A stretch of DNA of 56,797 bases from an uncultured Peptostreptococcaceae bacterium (lineage in GTDB: Bacteria; Bacillota; Clostridia; Peptostreptococcales; Peptostreptococcaceae): positions 1 to 56,797 of the forward strand of contig CALWPP010000010.1 of NCBI GenBank assembly GCA_944383455.1, read 5' to 3'. Below, piece after piece: positions 1-10,148 of this stretch (positions are counted from its first letter, which is position 1; each line of letters opens with the position of its first letter). The translations under genes were made by a program, and so were the position numbers. The notes beneath the pieces were generated by a model. That model saw only the letters and a list, made by a program, of their open reading frames with translations, made no database searches and had not been told where the DNA came from.

Positions 1-63
1 TACGTGTCCTATTGTTCCTATATTTACGTGTGGCTTATTTCTTTCAAATTTTGCTTTTGCCAT
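1..63 (-). CDS. tuf: elongation factor Tu, N-terminal fragment
   Basis: The last 21 codons before the window edge, read on the minus strand, begin [20 protein letters not shown], the conserved start of EF-Tu ahead of its GTP-binding G1 loop. EF-Tu delivers aminoacyl-tRNA to the ribosome. A strong AAAGGAGG ribosome binding site precedes the ATG. The gene follows sigH by 62 bp on the same strand, the sigH-tuf order known from Clostridioides difficile. The remaining ~375 codons lie outside the window, so intactness cannot be judged. Confidence 0.93.
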   Translation of the reverse strand, partial: MAKAKFERNKPHVNIGTIGHV

Positions 64-125
64 TTCTTTTTCCTCCTTTTGTAATAACCTCTAGCTTTTA
101 TAAGCTTATGGTAAGTATTTTACTA

Positions 126-773
126 TTAATTTTTTTTATTTTCAAGAGATTTTTCCAATTTTCTCTTTACTCTCTGTAAAGCATTGTCTATTGATTTTAC
201 ATCTCTATCTAATTTTTTAGCTATGTATTGATATGACTTCCCATTTAAATAAAGTTCAACAACCTTAAGCTCAAGTTCACTTAATACTTCATTCATTTTT
301 CTTTGTATTCTTTTTAATTCTTCTTGACATATTATTAATTCTTCTGGGTCATTTACTATACTTGTAGAAATCATATCAAGTAAAGTTCTTTCAGATTCAT
401 CTTCATAAACAGGCTTATTAAGTGAAATATAAGAGTTAAGTGGCATATGTTTTTGTCTTGTTGCAGTTTTTATAGCTGTTATAATTTGCCTTGTTACACA
501 AACTTCTGCAAAAGATTTAAATGAATTAGTTTTTGTTGGGTCAAAGTCTCTTATTGCTTTATAAAGACCTATCATTCCTTCTTGAATTATGTCTTCTTTA
601 TCTGCACCTATTAAAAAATATGATTTTGCTTTTATCTTAACAAAATTAACATATTTTTTTAATATATATTCTAAAGCTATTTTGTCCCCTTTACTAGCAT
701 TTAATACTATCTCGTGTTCATCTTTTTGAGAAAATTCTAAGTTTTCATAACTTTCATCATTCGCTAATAACAT
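126..773 (-). CDS. sigH: RNA polymerase sigma-H (SigH/Spo0H family)
   Basis: This 215-residue sigma-70 family factor matches the length of SigH, which drives transition-phase and early sporulation genes in Firmicutes. Region 2 is recognisable (DIIQEGMIGLYKAIRDFD, near residues 60-78), followed by the TRQIITAIKTATRQKH stretch of regions 2.3-2.4, and a C-terminal region 4 helix-turn-helix (GKSYQYIAKKLDRDVKSIDN). It sits between the rae1 gene and tuf, its usual clostridial position. A possible sigma-A promoter (TTGAAC, 18-nt spacer, TATAGA) lies about 20-50 bp upstream of the ATG. Whether this organism sporulates cannot be decided from the window; SigH also occurs in non-sporulating relatives. 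Confidence 0.93.
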   Translation of the reverse strand: MLLANDESYENLEFSQKDEHEIVLNASKGDKIALEYILKKYVNFVKIKAKSYFLIGADKEDIIQEGMIGLYKAIRDFDPTKTNSFKSFAEVCVTRQIITAIKTATRQKHMPLNSYISLNKPVYEDESERTLLDMISTSIVNDPEELIICQEELKRIQRKMNEVLSELELKVVELYLNGKSYQYIAKKLDRDVKSIDNALQRVKRKLEKSLENKKN

Positions 774-884
774 TTTTATCCGTTGCCATAAATATATAAA
801 AATCTATAAATTATGTTTAATTCCCTGTTCAACGTATCCTATTTTGCAAGTTAAATTTTAACAAGCTACTTTAGTTTGATATAA

Positions 885-1110
885 TACTCAGAGGGCGTAA
901 ATTCCCATACAACGCGTGGTACATATACAAGTTTTCTTGTTTGTGAAATATCTTGTATTTACTATGCTTGGTTTTCGCTTATTTTTTCGGACCCCTGTTA
1001 CACCCTCAAGGTTCTACCCTATGATTATATCACTTTCGCAATATATGGGATTCACGTCAGTCAGGTCAGATTAAAATACGTTACTCGGATAGAGCAATAA
1101 TTTAATCTTA
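885..1110 (-). ncRNA. structured non-coding RNA with a pseudoknot, upstream of sigH (raiA-like candidate)
   Basis: The rae1-sigH gap holds G+C-richer, non-coding sequence unlike the other spacers. On the minus strand a TATAAT box (1116-1121) would start transcription near 1109. Two long-range helices interleave: TCCCATA (1050-1044) with TATGGGA (909-903), and GAGGGTGTAA (1007-998) with TTACGCCCTC (900-891). The order a-b-a'-b' makes a pseudoknot. A local hairpin (ATACAAG/CTTGTAT, 925-958) lies between. No good reading frame is present. Size (~220 nt), host group and pseudoknot resemble the raiA-motif RNA of Firmicutes, but I cannot confirm the family. It could instead be an unnamed RNA or a sigH leader. 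Ends are approximate. Confidence 0.6.
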
Positions 1111-1252
1111 GTTGTATTATATCAAATGTTAAGGGAATTGTATCTATAAAAATTTACCAAGTTTTTTAGATACTTATAGATAATTATTTACAGCATCTAA
1201 CCCCCCTAAAAATTATTAATAGCCGTATTATAACCTAAAAAACATAGTAATT

Positions 1253-1771
1253 TCAACACCTTCTACGAATCTTCTCAAGTTTCGACAAAACATCTAAATT
1301 TAATCTATCTTCTAGATAATTTCGCTGTATTTTTCCTTTAGAATTTTTATTTTTTTCGTTAATTTTTGACTTTATATTATAAACATCAATTTTTAGTTCT
1401 CTTGATGATATTCTAGTTGCACCTTTTCCAAGTACTATTTGTTGTTCTGCATAATCATTAGTTGCAACTTTTACATCATCATATTTCGATAGTTTTTCCA
1501 TATACATCTCTATATAGCTATCTGCCGTTTGATGTTCTTTTGTGTAAACAATACTTACATTTTTTCTTTTTTCTATTTTTTCTCTAGAATTTTTAACATT
1601 ATACGCATCAAATACTATTATAGCTTCTCTTCCAGTAAAAGATGAATACTCAGTTATTATGTCTATTAACTTTTCTCTAGAATGTTCTAAGTCTGTTTTT
1701 GAAATTTCTTTTAGTTCTTCCCACGCATTTATTATGTTATAACCATCAACTATTAAATATTTATTTGCCAT
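1253..1771 (-). CDS. rae1: NYN/PIN-like endoribonuclease Rae1 (YacP)
   Basis: The 172-residue product opens MANKYLIVDGYNIINAW, the hallmark of NYN-domain nucleases with the first acidic residue in the VDGYN motif. Further conserved pieces are IIVFDAYNV and ADSYIEMY, whose Asp residues form the metal site. B. subtilis Rae1 is a ribosome-associated nuclease that cuts mRNA in the A site. I chose the ATG at 1771 rather than an upstream in-frame ATG because family members start there; this leaves an 11-bp overlap with the end of rlmB and suggests translational coupling. The rlmB-rae1 pairing is conserved in Firmicutes. A lysine/arginine-rich C-terminus is typical. Confidence 0.85.
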   Translation of the reverse strand: MANKYLIVDGYNIINAWEELKEISKTDLEHSREKLIDIITEYSSFTGREAIIVFDAYNVKNSREKIEKRKNVSIVYTKEHQTADSYIEMYMEKLSKYDDVKVATNDYAEQQIVLGKGATRISSRELKIDVYNIKSKINEKNKNSKGKIQRNYLEDRLNLDVLSKLEKIRRRC

Positions 1772-2495
1772 TGTTTCTTTGTCTAAATACTTCGTAAAGT
1801 AAAATTCCACCTGCAACAGATGCATTAAGCGATGTTACGTTGCCAATCATAGGCATTTTTACTGTAAAGTCACAATTTTCTTTAACGAGCCTTGATATTC
1901 CAAAACCTTCACTTCCAATAACAACTCCTAATGGTCCTTTTAGATTTTGTTCATAAAAAACTTGTCCATCCATATCAGCTGCTGCAATCCAAAGACCTTC
2001 CTGTTTTAGTTTTTTTATTGTGTTTACTATATTTGTTACTTTACAAATTGGTACATACTCAACAGCACCAGCAGATGATTTTGCTACGATAGGCGTTATA
2101 TGAACAGACCTTCTTTTTGGAACTATTATAGCGTGAGCTCCTACAGCATCTGCAGTTCTTATTATAGAACCAAAATTATGAGGGTCTGTTATCTCATCTA
2201 GTATTATTATAAAAGCTTCTTCGCTTTTGCTTTTTATGTTTTTAATAACTTCATCAAGCTCAAAATACTTATATTCACTAACTTTAGCTATTACTCCTTG
2301 GTGAGAATGACTTTGACTTATTTCATCTAATTTATTTTTATCAACATATTGAATTATAATATTTTTTTCTTTAGCTAAAGCTATTATCTTTTTTATAGAA
2401 CCTTCTTTAGAAGAATTTGATATCATTATTTTATCAATTTGTCTATCACTTTTAATAGCTTCTATAACTGGATTTCTACCTTCAATTAATGCCAT
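1761..2495 (-). CDS. rlmB: 23S rRNA (guanosine-2'-O) methyltransferase, TrmH/SpoU family
   Basis: This 244-residue protein has the RlmB architecture: an N-terminal substrate-binding domain (IEGRNPVIEAI), then a SpoU knot domain from about residue 95. The three SpoU motifs are visible: LDEITDPHNFGSIIRTADAVG, VVIGSEGFGISRLV and the knot-forming MPMIGNVTSLNASVAGGILLYE (given here in pieces of the long motifs around residues 95-115, 190-205 and 212-235). The family methylates a guanosine in the 23S rRNA peptidyl-transferase loop using SAM. The start follows an AGGTGGTGA site; thyX ends 11 bp upstream. rlmB, thyX and rae1 look like one operon. Confidence 0.92.
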   Translation of the reverse strand: MALIEGRNPVIEAIKSDRQIDKIMISNSSKEGSIKKIIALAKEKNIIIQYVDKNKLDEISQSHSHQGVIAKVSEYKYFELDEVIKNIKSKSEEAFIIILDEITDPHNFGSIIRTADAVGAHAIIVPKRRSVHITPIVAKSSAGAVEYVPICKVTNIVNTIKKLKQEGLWIAAADMDGQVFYEQNLKGPLGVVIGSEGFGISRLVKENCDFTVKMPMIGNVTSLNASVAGGILLYEVFRQRNNGK

Positions 2496-2506
2496 TTATT
2501 CACCAC

Positions 2507-3265
2507 CTATAAATTTTTAAACTTTTCTCTTATCTCAACTATTTTACCACAAGTCATTTTTCCTTCTGGGCAAGGTCCTCCAACACATTTTGGTCCTTTT
2601 TTGTTAAATAGTATTGGAGATATTTTTCTTAATTCTTTTAACATTTGTATTGATAAGTCTCTTATTTCCCATTGTGCTCTTTCACAACTTCTATGTTCAA
2701 TAAAATTATATAAACTTCTTACATTCATAGTAAATACGATTTTTGTTTCACAAGCATTAGGAAAAACGTATCTAGCATCTTCTATTGCCTTCTTTTCTGC
2801 ATCTTTTTTTGCTTTAGCTTCTTCTTTTCCTTCATTTATTAAATCATTAAAATGCTTATTAAATAATATATCAACTAATTTATCATAATCTTTTTGGTCT
2901 TTTTCCATAGCTTCTATAAATACTTTTTTAGCTTCAGGAATACTTTCTATTTCTTTTGGAATTATATATTCAAATTGTTCTAATTTTACGTATCTTTGGC
3001 TTTGTTGAGAATAACTTGCTAGTCTATGTCTTACTAACTGATGAGAACATGCTCTTGAAATTCCCTCAACTGCAAAAGTAAATGAAACGTGTTCTATTGG
3101 AGATTCGTGCCCCATACTTATTAACATATTTAAAAATTTATCTACTTTTTCTTCTGTTAAGTCCTTTTCTATTTCACATACTCCAACAGGTGAATAACAA
3201 AGTTTTGCTGCCATTGCTATTACTTTTTCTGGTTCTGGTGTGTGTGCTATTATCTTTACCTTCAT
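2507..3265 (-). CDS. thyX: flavin-dependent thymidylate synthase ThyX
   Basis: ThyX makes dTMP from dUMP with methylene-tetrahydrofolate, NADPH and FAD. The signature RHRX7S occurs as [14 protein letters not shown] near residue 79, and the protein has the family's [12 protein letters not shown] and [15 protein letters not shown] segments. At 252 residues it is slightly longer than the usual 215-250 because of a charged insert ([18 protein letters not shown], about residues 145-165). A C-terminal cysteine cluster ([18 protein letters not shown]) is seen in clostridial members. The gene lies between selO and rlmB; use of ThyX suggests that a folate-oxidising ThyA may be absent, but that cannot be seen here. 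Confidence 0.95.
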   Translation of the reverse strand: MKVKIIAHTPEPEKVIAMAAKLCYSPVGVCEIEKDLTEEKVDKFLNMLISMGHESPIEHVSFTFAVEGISRACSHQLVRHRLASYSQQSQRYVKLEQFEYIIPKEIESIPEAKKVFIEAMEKDQKDYDKLVDILFNKHFNDLINEGKEEAKAKKDAEKKAIEDARYVFPNACETKIVFTMNVRSLYNFIEHRSCERAQWEIRDLSIQMLKELRKISPILFNKKGPKCVGGPCPEGKMTCGKIVEIREKFKNL

Positions 3266-3323
3266 ACTCTTTCTCCTTTTTATTTATATATAAAATAATA
3301 CAATATATTTAATCTATTTACAA

Positions 3324-4769
3324 TTAAGTCCCACAATAAGTTTTAAACGGATACTTTGTTTTTCTCGGTACTTTCGAATATTTTTTAGTATCTTCATTGT
3401 AGTCAAATGGATTTTCTAAGTCTTTTAGTATTTTCATAAATGGAGTATAATTTCCATTTTCTGCTTCATCAAGTGCATCTTGAACTATATTATTTCTTGG
3501 AATAAATACAGGGTTAGATTTTTTCATAATATCAAATATTTCTTCTTTTGAAATTTTTTGACTGTTTAAAACACTCATATACTCATTTTTCCAAAAATTT
3601 AATTCTTCTATTTTAAATATTTCAAGTTCGTCTAAATTTTCATAAGTTAAGTTTACAAAAAAGTTTGTATAATCTATTTCATATTTTTCAAGTAAGTCAA
3701 GAAGATTTTGTATTAAGTTTTTATCTTTTTGATTATCTTTTATAAGTCCTAATTTATTTTTCATTAATTTTATATAATTTTTTTCAAAAAGTTCGTGGAA
3801 TTTATAAACAGTTTCGCTAGCTTTTTTTACTGCAATGTCTTTATCTTTATCTATAAGTAAAAGTAAGCTCTCTGAAAACCTGCATAAATTCCAATACGCC
3901 ATTATAGGTTGATTTTTGTATGAATATCTACCTTGAGTATCTATTGAACTAAAAACAGTATTTTTGTTAAATGTATCCATAAATGCACAAGGACCATAAT
4001 CTATGGTTTCACCACTTATAGTCATATTATCAGTATTCATTACTCCGTGAATAAATCCTATACTTTGCCAACTAGCTACAAGTTTAGCGTGATTTTTGAC
4101 TACTTCATATAAAAACTTTACATACTTATCTTCTTCATTTTCTAAATCTTTGTAATGCCTTTTTATAGTATAATCTGCAAGTAGTTTTGTTTCTTCATAA
4201 CCTAAAAGCCTTTGTGCAAATTCAAAAGTTCCAAATCTTATATGACTTTTTGCTATACGAGTTAGAATTGCTCCTTTTTTTCTAGTATATCTAAATACAT
4301 CTTCACCAGTAGTTACAACTGCTAAACTTCTAGTCGTTTTTATGTTTAGCTTGTGCATAGCTTCACTTATTAAATACTCTCTAAGCATAGGACCAAAAAC
4401 AGCACGTCCATCTCCATTTCTTGAGTATGGAGTTTGACCACTTCCCTTTAACTGAATATCATAGCGTTTATTATCTACAATATGTTCTCCAATTAAAACA
4501 GCACGTCCATCTCCAAGCATAGTAAAATACCCAAATTGATGACCTGCATATGCTTGTGCTATATAGCTTCCACCACTTACCTTTTTATTTCCCGATAAAA
4601 TTTCTACCCCTTCTTTATCTTTTAGATTTTCTATATTTAAATTTAATTCTTTTGCTAAGTTTTCATTTAATATAAATAATTTTGGATTAGCTACCTTATT
4701 TAAATCTATTTTGCTATAAAATTCATCTGGTAAACTTAAATAACTATTATCAAAATTAAATCCCATCAT
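3324..4769 (-). CDS. selO: protein adenylyltransferase SelO (YdiU family)
   Basis: SelO proteins have a kinase-like fold but transfer AMP to Ser/Thr/Tyr of protein substrates. The 481-residue product carries the family blocks AGHQFGYFTMLGDGRA, DIQLKGSGQTPYSRNGDGRA, LREYLISEAMHKL, the TRSLAVVTTGEDVFR segment, and the metal-binding HGVMNTDNMTISG followed by IDYGPCAFMD. The C-terminus ends KTYCGT: a cysteine near the end takes the place of the selenocysteine of eukaryotic SelO, as in most bacteria. The start may be either of two adjacent ATGs. It is transcribed toward thyX but has a 58-bp gap, and a terminator separates it from mrnC. Confidence 0.93.
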   Translation of the reverse strand: MMGFNFDNSYLSLPDEFYSKIDLNKVANPKLFILNENLAKELNLNIENLKDKEGVEILSGNKKVSGGSYIAQAYAGHQFGYFTMLGDGRAVLIGEHIVDNKRYDIQLKGSGQTPYSRNGDGRAVFGPMLREYLISEAMHKLNIKTTRSLAVVTTGEDVFRYTRKKGAILTRIAKSHIRFGTFEFAQRLLGYEETKLLADYTIKRHYKDLENEEDKYVKFLYEVVKNHAKLVASWQSIGFIHGVMNTDNMTISGETIDYGPCAFMDTFNKNTVFSSIDTQGRYSYKNQPIMAYWNLCRFSESLLLLIDKDKDIAVKKASETVYKFHELFEKNYIKLMKNKLGLIKDNQKDKNLIQNLLDLLEKYEIDYTNFFVNLTYENLDELEIFKIEELNFWKNEYMSVLNSQKISKEEIFDIMKKSNPVFIPRNNIVQDALDEAENGNYTPFMKILKDLENPFDYNEDTKKYSKVPRKTKYPFKTYCGT

Positions 4770-4920
4770 TTTATTTTCCTTTCTTAATTTTTATAAATTT
4801 ATACCCTGTTAAAATTTTTATAAAATAGTTTTAAAATAAGAAATATAAATACATTATTTTAAAGTCTTTTACTCTTTTTAATTAGTTTACCTACAAGTTT
4901 ATAAATTATAATTTTAAAAT

Positions 4921-4952
4921 AAAAAAGAGTCTCTAAATTTTAGAAACTCTTT
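4921..4952 (-). terminator. intrinsic terminator overlapping the mrnC stop codon
   Basis: Arms AAAAGAGT and ACTCTTTT with additional inner pairs (TCTAAA/TTTAGA) form a hairpin followed on the minus strand by T-rich sequence. The upstream arm is made from the last codons and the TAA stop of mrnC. Confidence 0.75.
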
Positions 4953-5335
4953 TCTATTATTTCTATTCCTTTATTTACTATATAATCAAGTCTTTTTGTT
5001 TGCTTTGAAAGGTACAAATATCCAATTAATGCTTCAAATCCAGTTGCACATTTATAATCTATAATATCTGCGTTTTTTGCACTAGTATGAGATTTTTGGT
5101 TTCTACCTCTTTTGTATATTCTGTGTTCTTCTTCTGTTAATTCTTCTTCTATATTATGAATTATAATTGCTTGTGATTTTGCTTTTACGTACTTTATAGC
5201 AGATTTGTGAAGGTCATTAACTTTTTTGTTTATATTTTTTGTGATTAAATATTCTCTTATATAAGACTCATAAACAGTATCTCCTAAATATGCAAGCACA
5301 AGCGGAGACATAGTTATCAATTCTGTATTATTCAT
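4940..5335 (-). CDS. mrnC: Mini-ribonuclease III
   Basis: MrnC is an RNase III lacking the dsRNA-binding domain that matures 23S rRNA ends in Firmicutes. The 131-residue product shows the catalytic half-motif PLVLAYLGDTVYESYIRE (residues about 11-28) and the second acidic block DYKCATGFEALIGYLYL (about 98-114), where conserved Asp/Glu coordinate Mg2+. Length fits the family (~130-145). It begins 3 bp after the cysS stop codon; cysS-mrnC is a conserved operon. Its terminator overlaps its own stop codon. Confidence 0.93.
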   Translation of the reverse strand: MNNTELITMSPLVLAYLGDTVYESYIREYLITKNINKKVNDLHKSAIKYVKAKSQAIIIHNIEEELTEEEHRIYKRGRNQKSHTSAKNADIIDYKCATGFEALIGYLYLSKQTKRLDYIVNKGIEIIEKSF

Positions 5336-5338
5336 AAA

Positions 5339-6736
5339 TTAAGCTCTTTTCCATTTAGTTCCTTGTCTAGTATCTTCAATTATTATCCCTTTTTGAAGTA
5401 ATTCTTCTCTTATTTTATCAGCTAAGTTATAATCTTTATTTTTCTTAGCTTCTACTCTTTTATTTATTAAACTTTCTATTTCTTCATCTAATATATCGTT
5501 GTTAGTTTTATTTACTATATTTAAAACGTTAGTTAATTCATTAAATAATTCTAAGCACTTATTTGAAAATTCTATTGATGAATTTTCATCTACATTAGTA
5601 TTTATAAATCTTGATAATTCAAATATACTACTTATAGCATCAGCAGTATTTAAATCGTCATCCATAGCTTTTATAAATTTATCTTTGAATGTATTAAGTT
5701 CTTTTAATAAATCTTTTTCAGTTTCTTTAATATTTATATCTTTTAAATTTTTTATAGTAAATTCTAACTTTTCTTTTGTGTTATAAAGTCTATAAAGTCC
5801 TGCTTTAGCTTGATTTAATAACTCATCACTAAAGTTTACAGGGTTTTTGTAATGAGATGATAGCATAAAAAATCTAACTATTTCTAAATCGTATTTTTTA
5901 GATATATCTCTTACTGTAAAGAAGTTCCCCTTTGATTTACTCATTTTTTCGTTGTTTATATTTATATAACCGTTGTGCATCCAATAATTTGCAAAAGTTT
6001 TTCCACTTCTTGCCTCACTTTGTGCTATTTCGTTTTCGTGGTGAGGAAATGATAAATCTTGCCCTCCAGCGTGAATATCGATAGTTTCTCCTAAGTATCT
6101 ACTAGACATAACAGAACACTCTATATGCCACCCTGGTCTACCCTCTCCCCAAGGGCTTTGCCACCCTGGTTCTCCTTCTTTTTTTGCTTTCCAAAGTACA
6201 AAATCCATGGGATGCTTTTTGTTACTATTTACTTCTATTCTAGCCCCTGCTTCTAATTCTTCTTGGTTTTGTCTTGATAATTTTCCGTAGTCTTTAAATT
6301 TTTTAGTATCAAAATACACATCTCCATTTACTGAATAAGCATATCCTTTTTCTTCTAAATCTTTTACAAACTCAATTATCTCGTCTATATTATCAGTTAC
6401 CCTAGGGTGAATTGTAGCCCTTTTTATACCAAGACCATCAGCATCAACAAAATACTCCTCTATATATTTGTTTGCCACTTCCTCTGGAGTTATGTTTTCT
6501 TCATGACTTCTTTTTATAATTTTGTCATCAACATCTGTAAAGTTTTGAACAAAAGTAACTTCATATCCTTTATATTCAAAATATCTTCTTAGAGTTTCAA
6601 ACATTATAAACGGTCTTGCATTTCCTATATGAATATAATTATAAACTGTAGGTCCACAAACATACATTCTTACTTTACCTTCTTCAATAGGTACAAACTC
6701 TTCTTTTTTTCTTGTTAGAGTGTTGTATAGTTTCAT
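5339..6736 (-). CDS. cysS: cysteinyl-tRNA synthetase
   Basis: A 465-residue class I synthetase that charges tRNA-Cys. Motifs are the HIGH variant HIGNARPF (residues ~37-44), the zinc-site cysteine in YVCGPTVY, the zinc ligands of GWHIECSVMS and GGQDLSFPHHENE, and the KMSKS loop NEKMSKSKGNFF near residue 265. The C-terminal anticodon-binding helical part is complete and ends GTKWKRA. The gene precedes mrnC by 3 bp and follows a terminator after gltX, so cysS-mrnC is probably its own transcript. No T-box leader is visible in the 115-bp spacer. Confidence 0.97.
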   Translation of the reverse strand: MKLYNTLTRKKEEFVPIEEGKVRMYVCGPTVYNYIHIGNARPFIMFETLRRYFEYKGYEVTFVQNFTDVDDKIIKRSHEENITPEEVANKYIEEYFVDADGLGIKRATIHPRVTDNIDEIIEFVKDLEEKGYAYSVNGDVYFDTKKFKDYGKLSRQNQEELEAGARIEVNSNKKHPMDFVLWKAKKEGEPGWQSPWGEGRPGWHIECSVMSSRYLGETIDIHAGGQDLSFPHHENEIAQSEARSGKTFANYWMHNGYININNEKMSKSKGNFFTVRDISKKYDLEIVRFFMLSSHYKNPVNFSDELLNQAKAGLYRLYNTKEKLEFTIKNLKDINIKETEKDLLKELNTFKDKFIKAMDDDLNTADAISSIFELSRFINTNVDENSSIEFSNKCLELFNELTNVLNIVNKTNNDILDEEIESLINKRVEAKKNKDYNLADKIREELLQKGIIIEDTRQGTKWKRA

Positions 6737-6817
6737 AAAATCACCTCGCTATTTTTATACCATTTATATTATAATTCAAAAAATATATTTTTGATACTAA
6801 TGTTTATAATTTAAAAA

Positions 6818-6844
6818 CTCCTCTTATAAATTTATAAAAGGAGC
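6818..6844 (-). terminator. intrinsic terminator after gltX
   Basis: On the minus strand CTCCTTTTATAAA pairs with TTTATAAGAGGAG and is followed by TTTTTAAATT, directly downstream of the gltX stop codon. Confidence 0.8.
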
Positions 6845-6851
6845 TTTTTTA

Positions 6852-8333
6852 TTACATTAAATTATTTTTTACAAATTTTATTCTATTTAAGCAAATATCT
6901 TTTCCTAAAACTTCCATAGTCTTTGGTAAATCTGGTCCGTGCATTTGTCCAGTTAAGATTACTCTAGAACCCATAAATAAACTCTTTCCTTTTATTCCGT
7001 GTTCTTTTTGAATTTCTTTAAACATAGCCTTTACAAATTCTTCATCAACTTTTTCTGACTTTTCAACCTTCTCACAAAGAGAATTTATTAAAGTATTCAT
7101 ATGGTCTAATTTTAAGAATTCTTCACAATCACTATCTTCAAGTTTTACTTCATTTCCAAAGAAAATATTTGCGTGATTTGTTATTTCTTTTACGTATTGA
7201 AGTTTTTCTTTTAATACACTTACCATTCCTTTTATAAATTCATACTTAGAATTTATTTCATCTTCTTTTATAAATCCTTCTTCAACTAAAAAAGGAATTG
7301 CTAAGTCAGTTAAGTAATTATCGTCTGCTTCTTTTATATAATGTTGATTAACCCAATTTAACTTTTCTGTATCAAAAACTCCACCACTTTTTGAAACTCT
7401 TTCTATAGAAAATGCTTCTTCAAGCTCAGTCATAGTAAATAATTCTTTATTTTCCTCTGGTGACCATCCAACAAGAGATACATAGTTTACAAGTCCTTGT
7501 GGTAAATATCCTTTTTTCTTGAAGTCTTCAACTGCAACATCACCTTGTCTTTTACTTAGCTTTTTCTTTTCTGTGTTTAGTATATTTGGAAGGTGAACAA
7601 AAGTTGGTGCTTCCCATCCAAAAGCTTCATATAAATAAACGTGCTTTGGAGTTGATGAAACCCACTCCTCTCCTCTTATAACGTGAGTTATTTTCATTAA
7701 ATAATCATCAACAACAACAGCAAAATGATAAGTTGGAAAACCATCTGCCTTTATTAATACTTGGTCATCTAAATCATTAGTATTAAACTCAGTTTCTCCT
7801 CTTACTAAATCATTAAACTTTATAGTATGGTTTTGAGGAAGTTTAAGTCTTATAACATATTCCTCACCATTTTCTATTCTTTTTTGAATTTCTTCTTTTG
7901 ATAAACTCTTACAATGACCATCATATTTTGGATTTTCTCCATTTTCTTTTTGAGTTTCTCTTAGTTTGTCAAGTCTATCTTTTGTACAAAAACAGTAATA
8001 AGCCTTATCTTCATCTAATAATTTTTGAATATATTTTTTATAAATATCTAGTCTTTCAGATTGAATGTATGGTCCGTACTCTCCTTTTTGAGTAACTTTA
8101 CCAAATTCATCTAAAACTACGCCTTCTGTATGATTTACACCTGCCCAGTCCATAGCGCTAAGCATATTTTCAATAGCACCATCAACTAGTCTTGTTCTAT
8201 CAGTATCTTCTACTCTAAGTAAATAAGTTCCGCCCATTTTTTTTGCAAAAAGGTAATTATAAAGTGCAGTCCTTAAACTTCCTATATGCACAAACCCCGT
8301 AGGACTTGGTGCAAATCTAACTCTAACGCTCAT
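6852..8333 (-). CDS. gltX: glutamyl-tRNA synthetase
   Basis: This 493-residue class I synthetase shows [20 protein letters not shown] at the N-terminus (HIGH motif as HIGS) and the KMSKS loop as [15 protein letters not shown] near residue 250. The insertion with [13 protein letters not shown] corresponds to the zinc-type region of GluRS. It may be discriminating or non-discriminating (charging tRNA-Gln as well); this cannot be decided by eye. The gene starts 11 bp after the proS stop, so proS and gltX are likely cotranscribed. The order proS-gltX-cysS is shared with C. difficile. Confidence 0.95.
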   Translation of the reverse strand: MSVRVRFAPSPTGFVHIGSLRTALYNYLFAKKMGGTYLLRVEDTDRTRLVDGAIENMLSAMDWAGVNHTEGVVLDEFGKVTQKGEYGPYIQSERLDIYKKYIQKLLDEDKAYYCFCTKDRLDKLRETQKENGENPKYDGHCKSLSKEEIQKRIENGEEYVIRLKLPQNHTIKFNDLVRGETEFNTNDLDDQVLIKADGFPTYHFAVVVDDYLMKITHVIRGEEWVSSTPKHVYLYEAFGWEAPTFVHLPNILNTEKKKLSKRQGDVAVEDFKKKGYLPQGLVNYVSLVGWSPEENKELFTMTELEEAFSIERVSKSGGVFDTEKLNWVNQHYIKEADDNYLTDLAIPFLVEEGFIKEDEINSKYEFIKGMVSVLKEKLQYVKEITNHANIFFGNEVKLEDSDCEEFLKLDHMNTLINSLCEKVEKSEKVDEEFVKAMFKEIQKEHGIKGKSLFMGSRVILTGQMHGPDLPKTMEVLGKDICLNRIKFVKNNLM

Positions 8334-8343
8334 ATATTTCTCC

Positions 8344-10059
8344 TTATCTTATGCTTAAATTGTTTTCTTTAAATTCTTTTATTATTCTATCTTCAATTTC
8401 ATCAACAGATATTATTTCTTTTTCTTCTAATCTTCTTAACTTAAATTCAACTTTATTATCGATAATATCTTTACCTACAGTAATTCTCATTGGTATTCCT
8501 ATTAATTCACTATCTTTAAACTTAACTCCTGCTCTTTCATCTCTATCGTCAAGTAATACTTCAACTCCCATATCTTGAAGTCTTTTGTATATTTTTTCTG
8601 CATTTTCCATATGATCTTCTTTTTTGATATTAACAGGTACAACAACAACGTGATAAGGTGCTACTTCAAGTGGCCAAATTATTCCGTTTTCGTCGCTATG
8701 TTGTTCAACTATAGCAGCAGCTGTTCTTTCTACTCCTATACCATAGCAACCCATAACCATAGGCTTTGATTTTCCATCTTTATCTATAAAGTTTACGTTC
8801 ATAGCTTCTGAGTATTTAGTACCAAGTTTGAATATATGACCAACCTCAACTCCTCTAGCTATTTCTAAAGGCTTCCCACACTCAACACAAAAATCTCCTT
8901 CAGTAACATTTCTAAAATCACCCACTACACCTTCAAAATCTCTACCGTAGTTTGCATTTTCAAGGTGATAATTAGTCTTATTTGCTCCTATTATTAAATT
9001 TCTAGCTTCAGCTACTTCTCTGTCTATAAATAAATAATCAGTTTTTATACCCTTAGGACCTGCAAATCCAACTTCTGCATCTGTAACTTTTTTTATAGTA
9101 GTTTCATTTGCAAGTTCAAATTCAACAACAGAACCAATAGCATTAGCTACCTTTGTTTCGTTTACTTCACGATTTCCCTTTACAACAACTGCAACAGTCT
9201 TTTTATCAGCCACATATATTAAAGTTTTTGCAAAATTTTCTTTTTTAAGGTTAAAAAATTCCTCAAGTTCTTCTATTGTGTGAACATTTTCTGTATGTAC
9301 TTCTTTTAATTCTTTCATTTCTTCGTTTGAAGAAGGGGCGTTTACTGATACTGCTTTTTCCATATTTGCAGCATAATTACATCCACTACAAAATACTATC
9401 TCATCTTCTCCAACTTCAGACTTTACCATAAACTCAGCAGAAACAGAACCACCAATAGCTCCAGTATCAGCTTGTACAGCACTATGTTCTAATTTACATC
9501 TATTAAATATATTAGTATATGCTTCATACATATCTTGATAACTCTTATCAAGTCCAGCTTCATCAATATCAAAACTATACGCATCTTTCATTGTGAAGCT
9601 TCTTCCTCTCATAACACCAAATCTTGGTCTTCTTTCATCTCTATATTTTACTTGTATTTGATATAAATTAAGTGGAAGTTGTTTGTATGAATTTATTTCT
9701 TGTCTTATAATATCTGAGAAAACTTCTTCGTGAGTAGGTCCTAGACAAAAATCTCTTTCGTTTCTATCTTTTAGCCTAATCATCTCATCTCCCATAACAT
9801 CCCATCTTCCAGATTCCTTCCAAAGCTCTGCTGGGATTAATGCTGAACATAAAATTTCTTGACAGCCCTTTTTATCAAGTTCTTCTCTTATTATTTTTTG
9901 GACTTTATTAAACACTCTTATACCCATTGGTAATTGGTTATATACACCTGATGCCATTTTTCTTATCATACCAGCTCTTAACATTAATTGATGACTTTTT
10001 ATAACTGCATCAGCTGGAACTTCTCTTAATGTTGGCATAAACATTCTAGACATTCTCAT
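8344..10059 (-). CDS. proS: prolyl-tRNA synthetase, bacterial type with editing domain
   Basis: A 571-residue class II synthetase (bacterial ProRS is ~565-575). Motif 2 is seen as [23 protein letters not shown] (within residues 138-165) and motif 3 as [16 protein letters not shown] near residue 440. Between them, about residues 225-400, lies the INS editing domain ([28 protein letters not shown]) that deacylates Ala-tRNA-Pro. The C-terminal anticodon-binding domain includes [21 protein letters not shown] good start follows an AAGGAG site. It heads the proS-gltX pair. Confidence 0.97.
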   Translation of the reverse strand: MRMSRMFMPTLREVPADAVIKSHQLMLRAGMIRKMASGVYNQLPMGIRVFNKVQKIIREELDKKGCQEILCSALIPAELWKESGRWDVMGDEMIRLKDRNERDFCLGPTHEEVFSDIIRQEINSYKQLPLNLYQIQVKYRDERRPRFGVMRGRSFTMKDAYSFDIDEAGLDKSYQDMYEAYTNIFNRCKLEHSAVQADTGAIGGSVSAEFMVKSEVGEDEIVFCSGCNYAANMEKAVSVNAPSSNEEMKELKEVHTENVHTIEELEEFFNLKKENFAKTLIYVADKKTVAVVVKGNREVNETKVANAIGSVVEFELANETTIKKVTDAEVGFAGPKGIKTDYLFIDREVAEARNLIIGANKTNYHLENANYGRDFEGVVGDFRNVTEGDFCVECGKPLEIARGVEVGHIFKLGTKYSEAMNVNFIDKDGKSKPMVMGCYGIGVERTAAAIVEQHSDENGIIWPLEVAPYHVVVVPVNIKKEDHMENAEKIYKRLQDMGVEVLLDDRDERAGVKFKDSELIGIPMRITVGKDIIDNKVEFKLRRLEEKEIISVDEIEDRIIKEFKENNLSIR

Positions 10060-10148
10060 AAAACTTATTCTCCTTTATTTTTATATCATCTATTATAACA
10101 CTTTCATATATATAATTATAAGTGTTACTTTAATTTAAAAAAACAAAA

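Noticed and set aside
1000..1030. AGGGTAGAACC on the minus strand, somewhat like the T-box antiterminator word
   Set aside because: The invariant TGGNACCGCG is not matched, there is no following terminator, and the next gene is sigH rather than an amino-acid gene.
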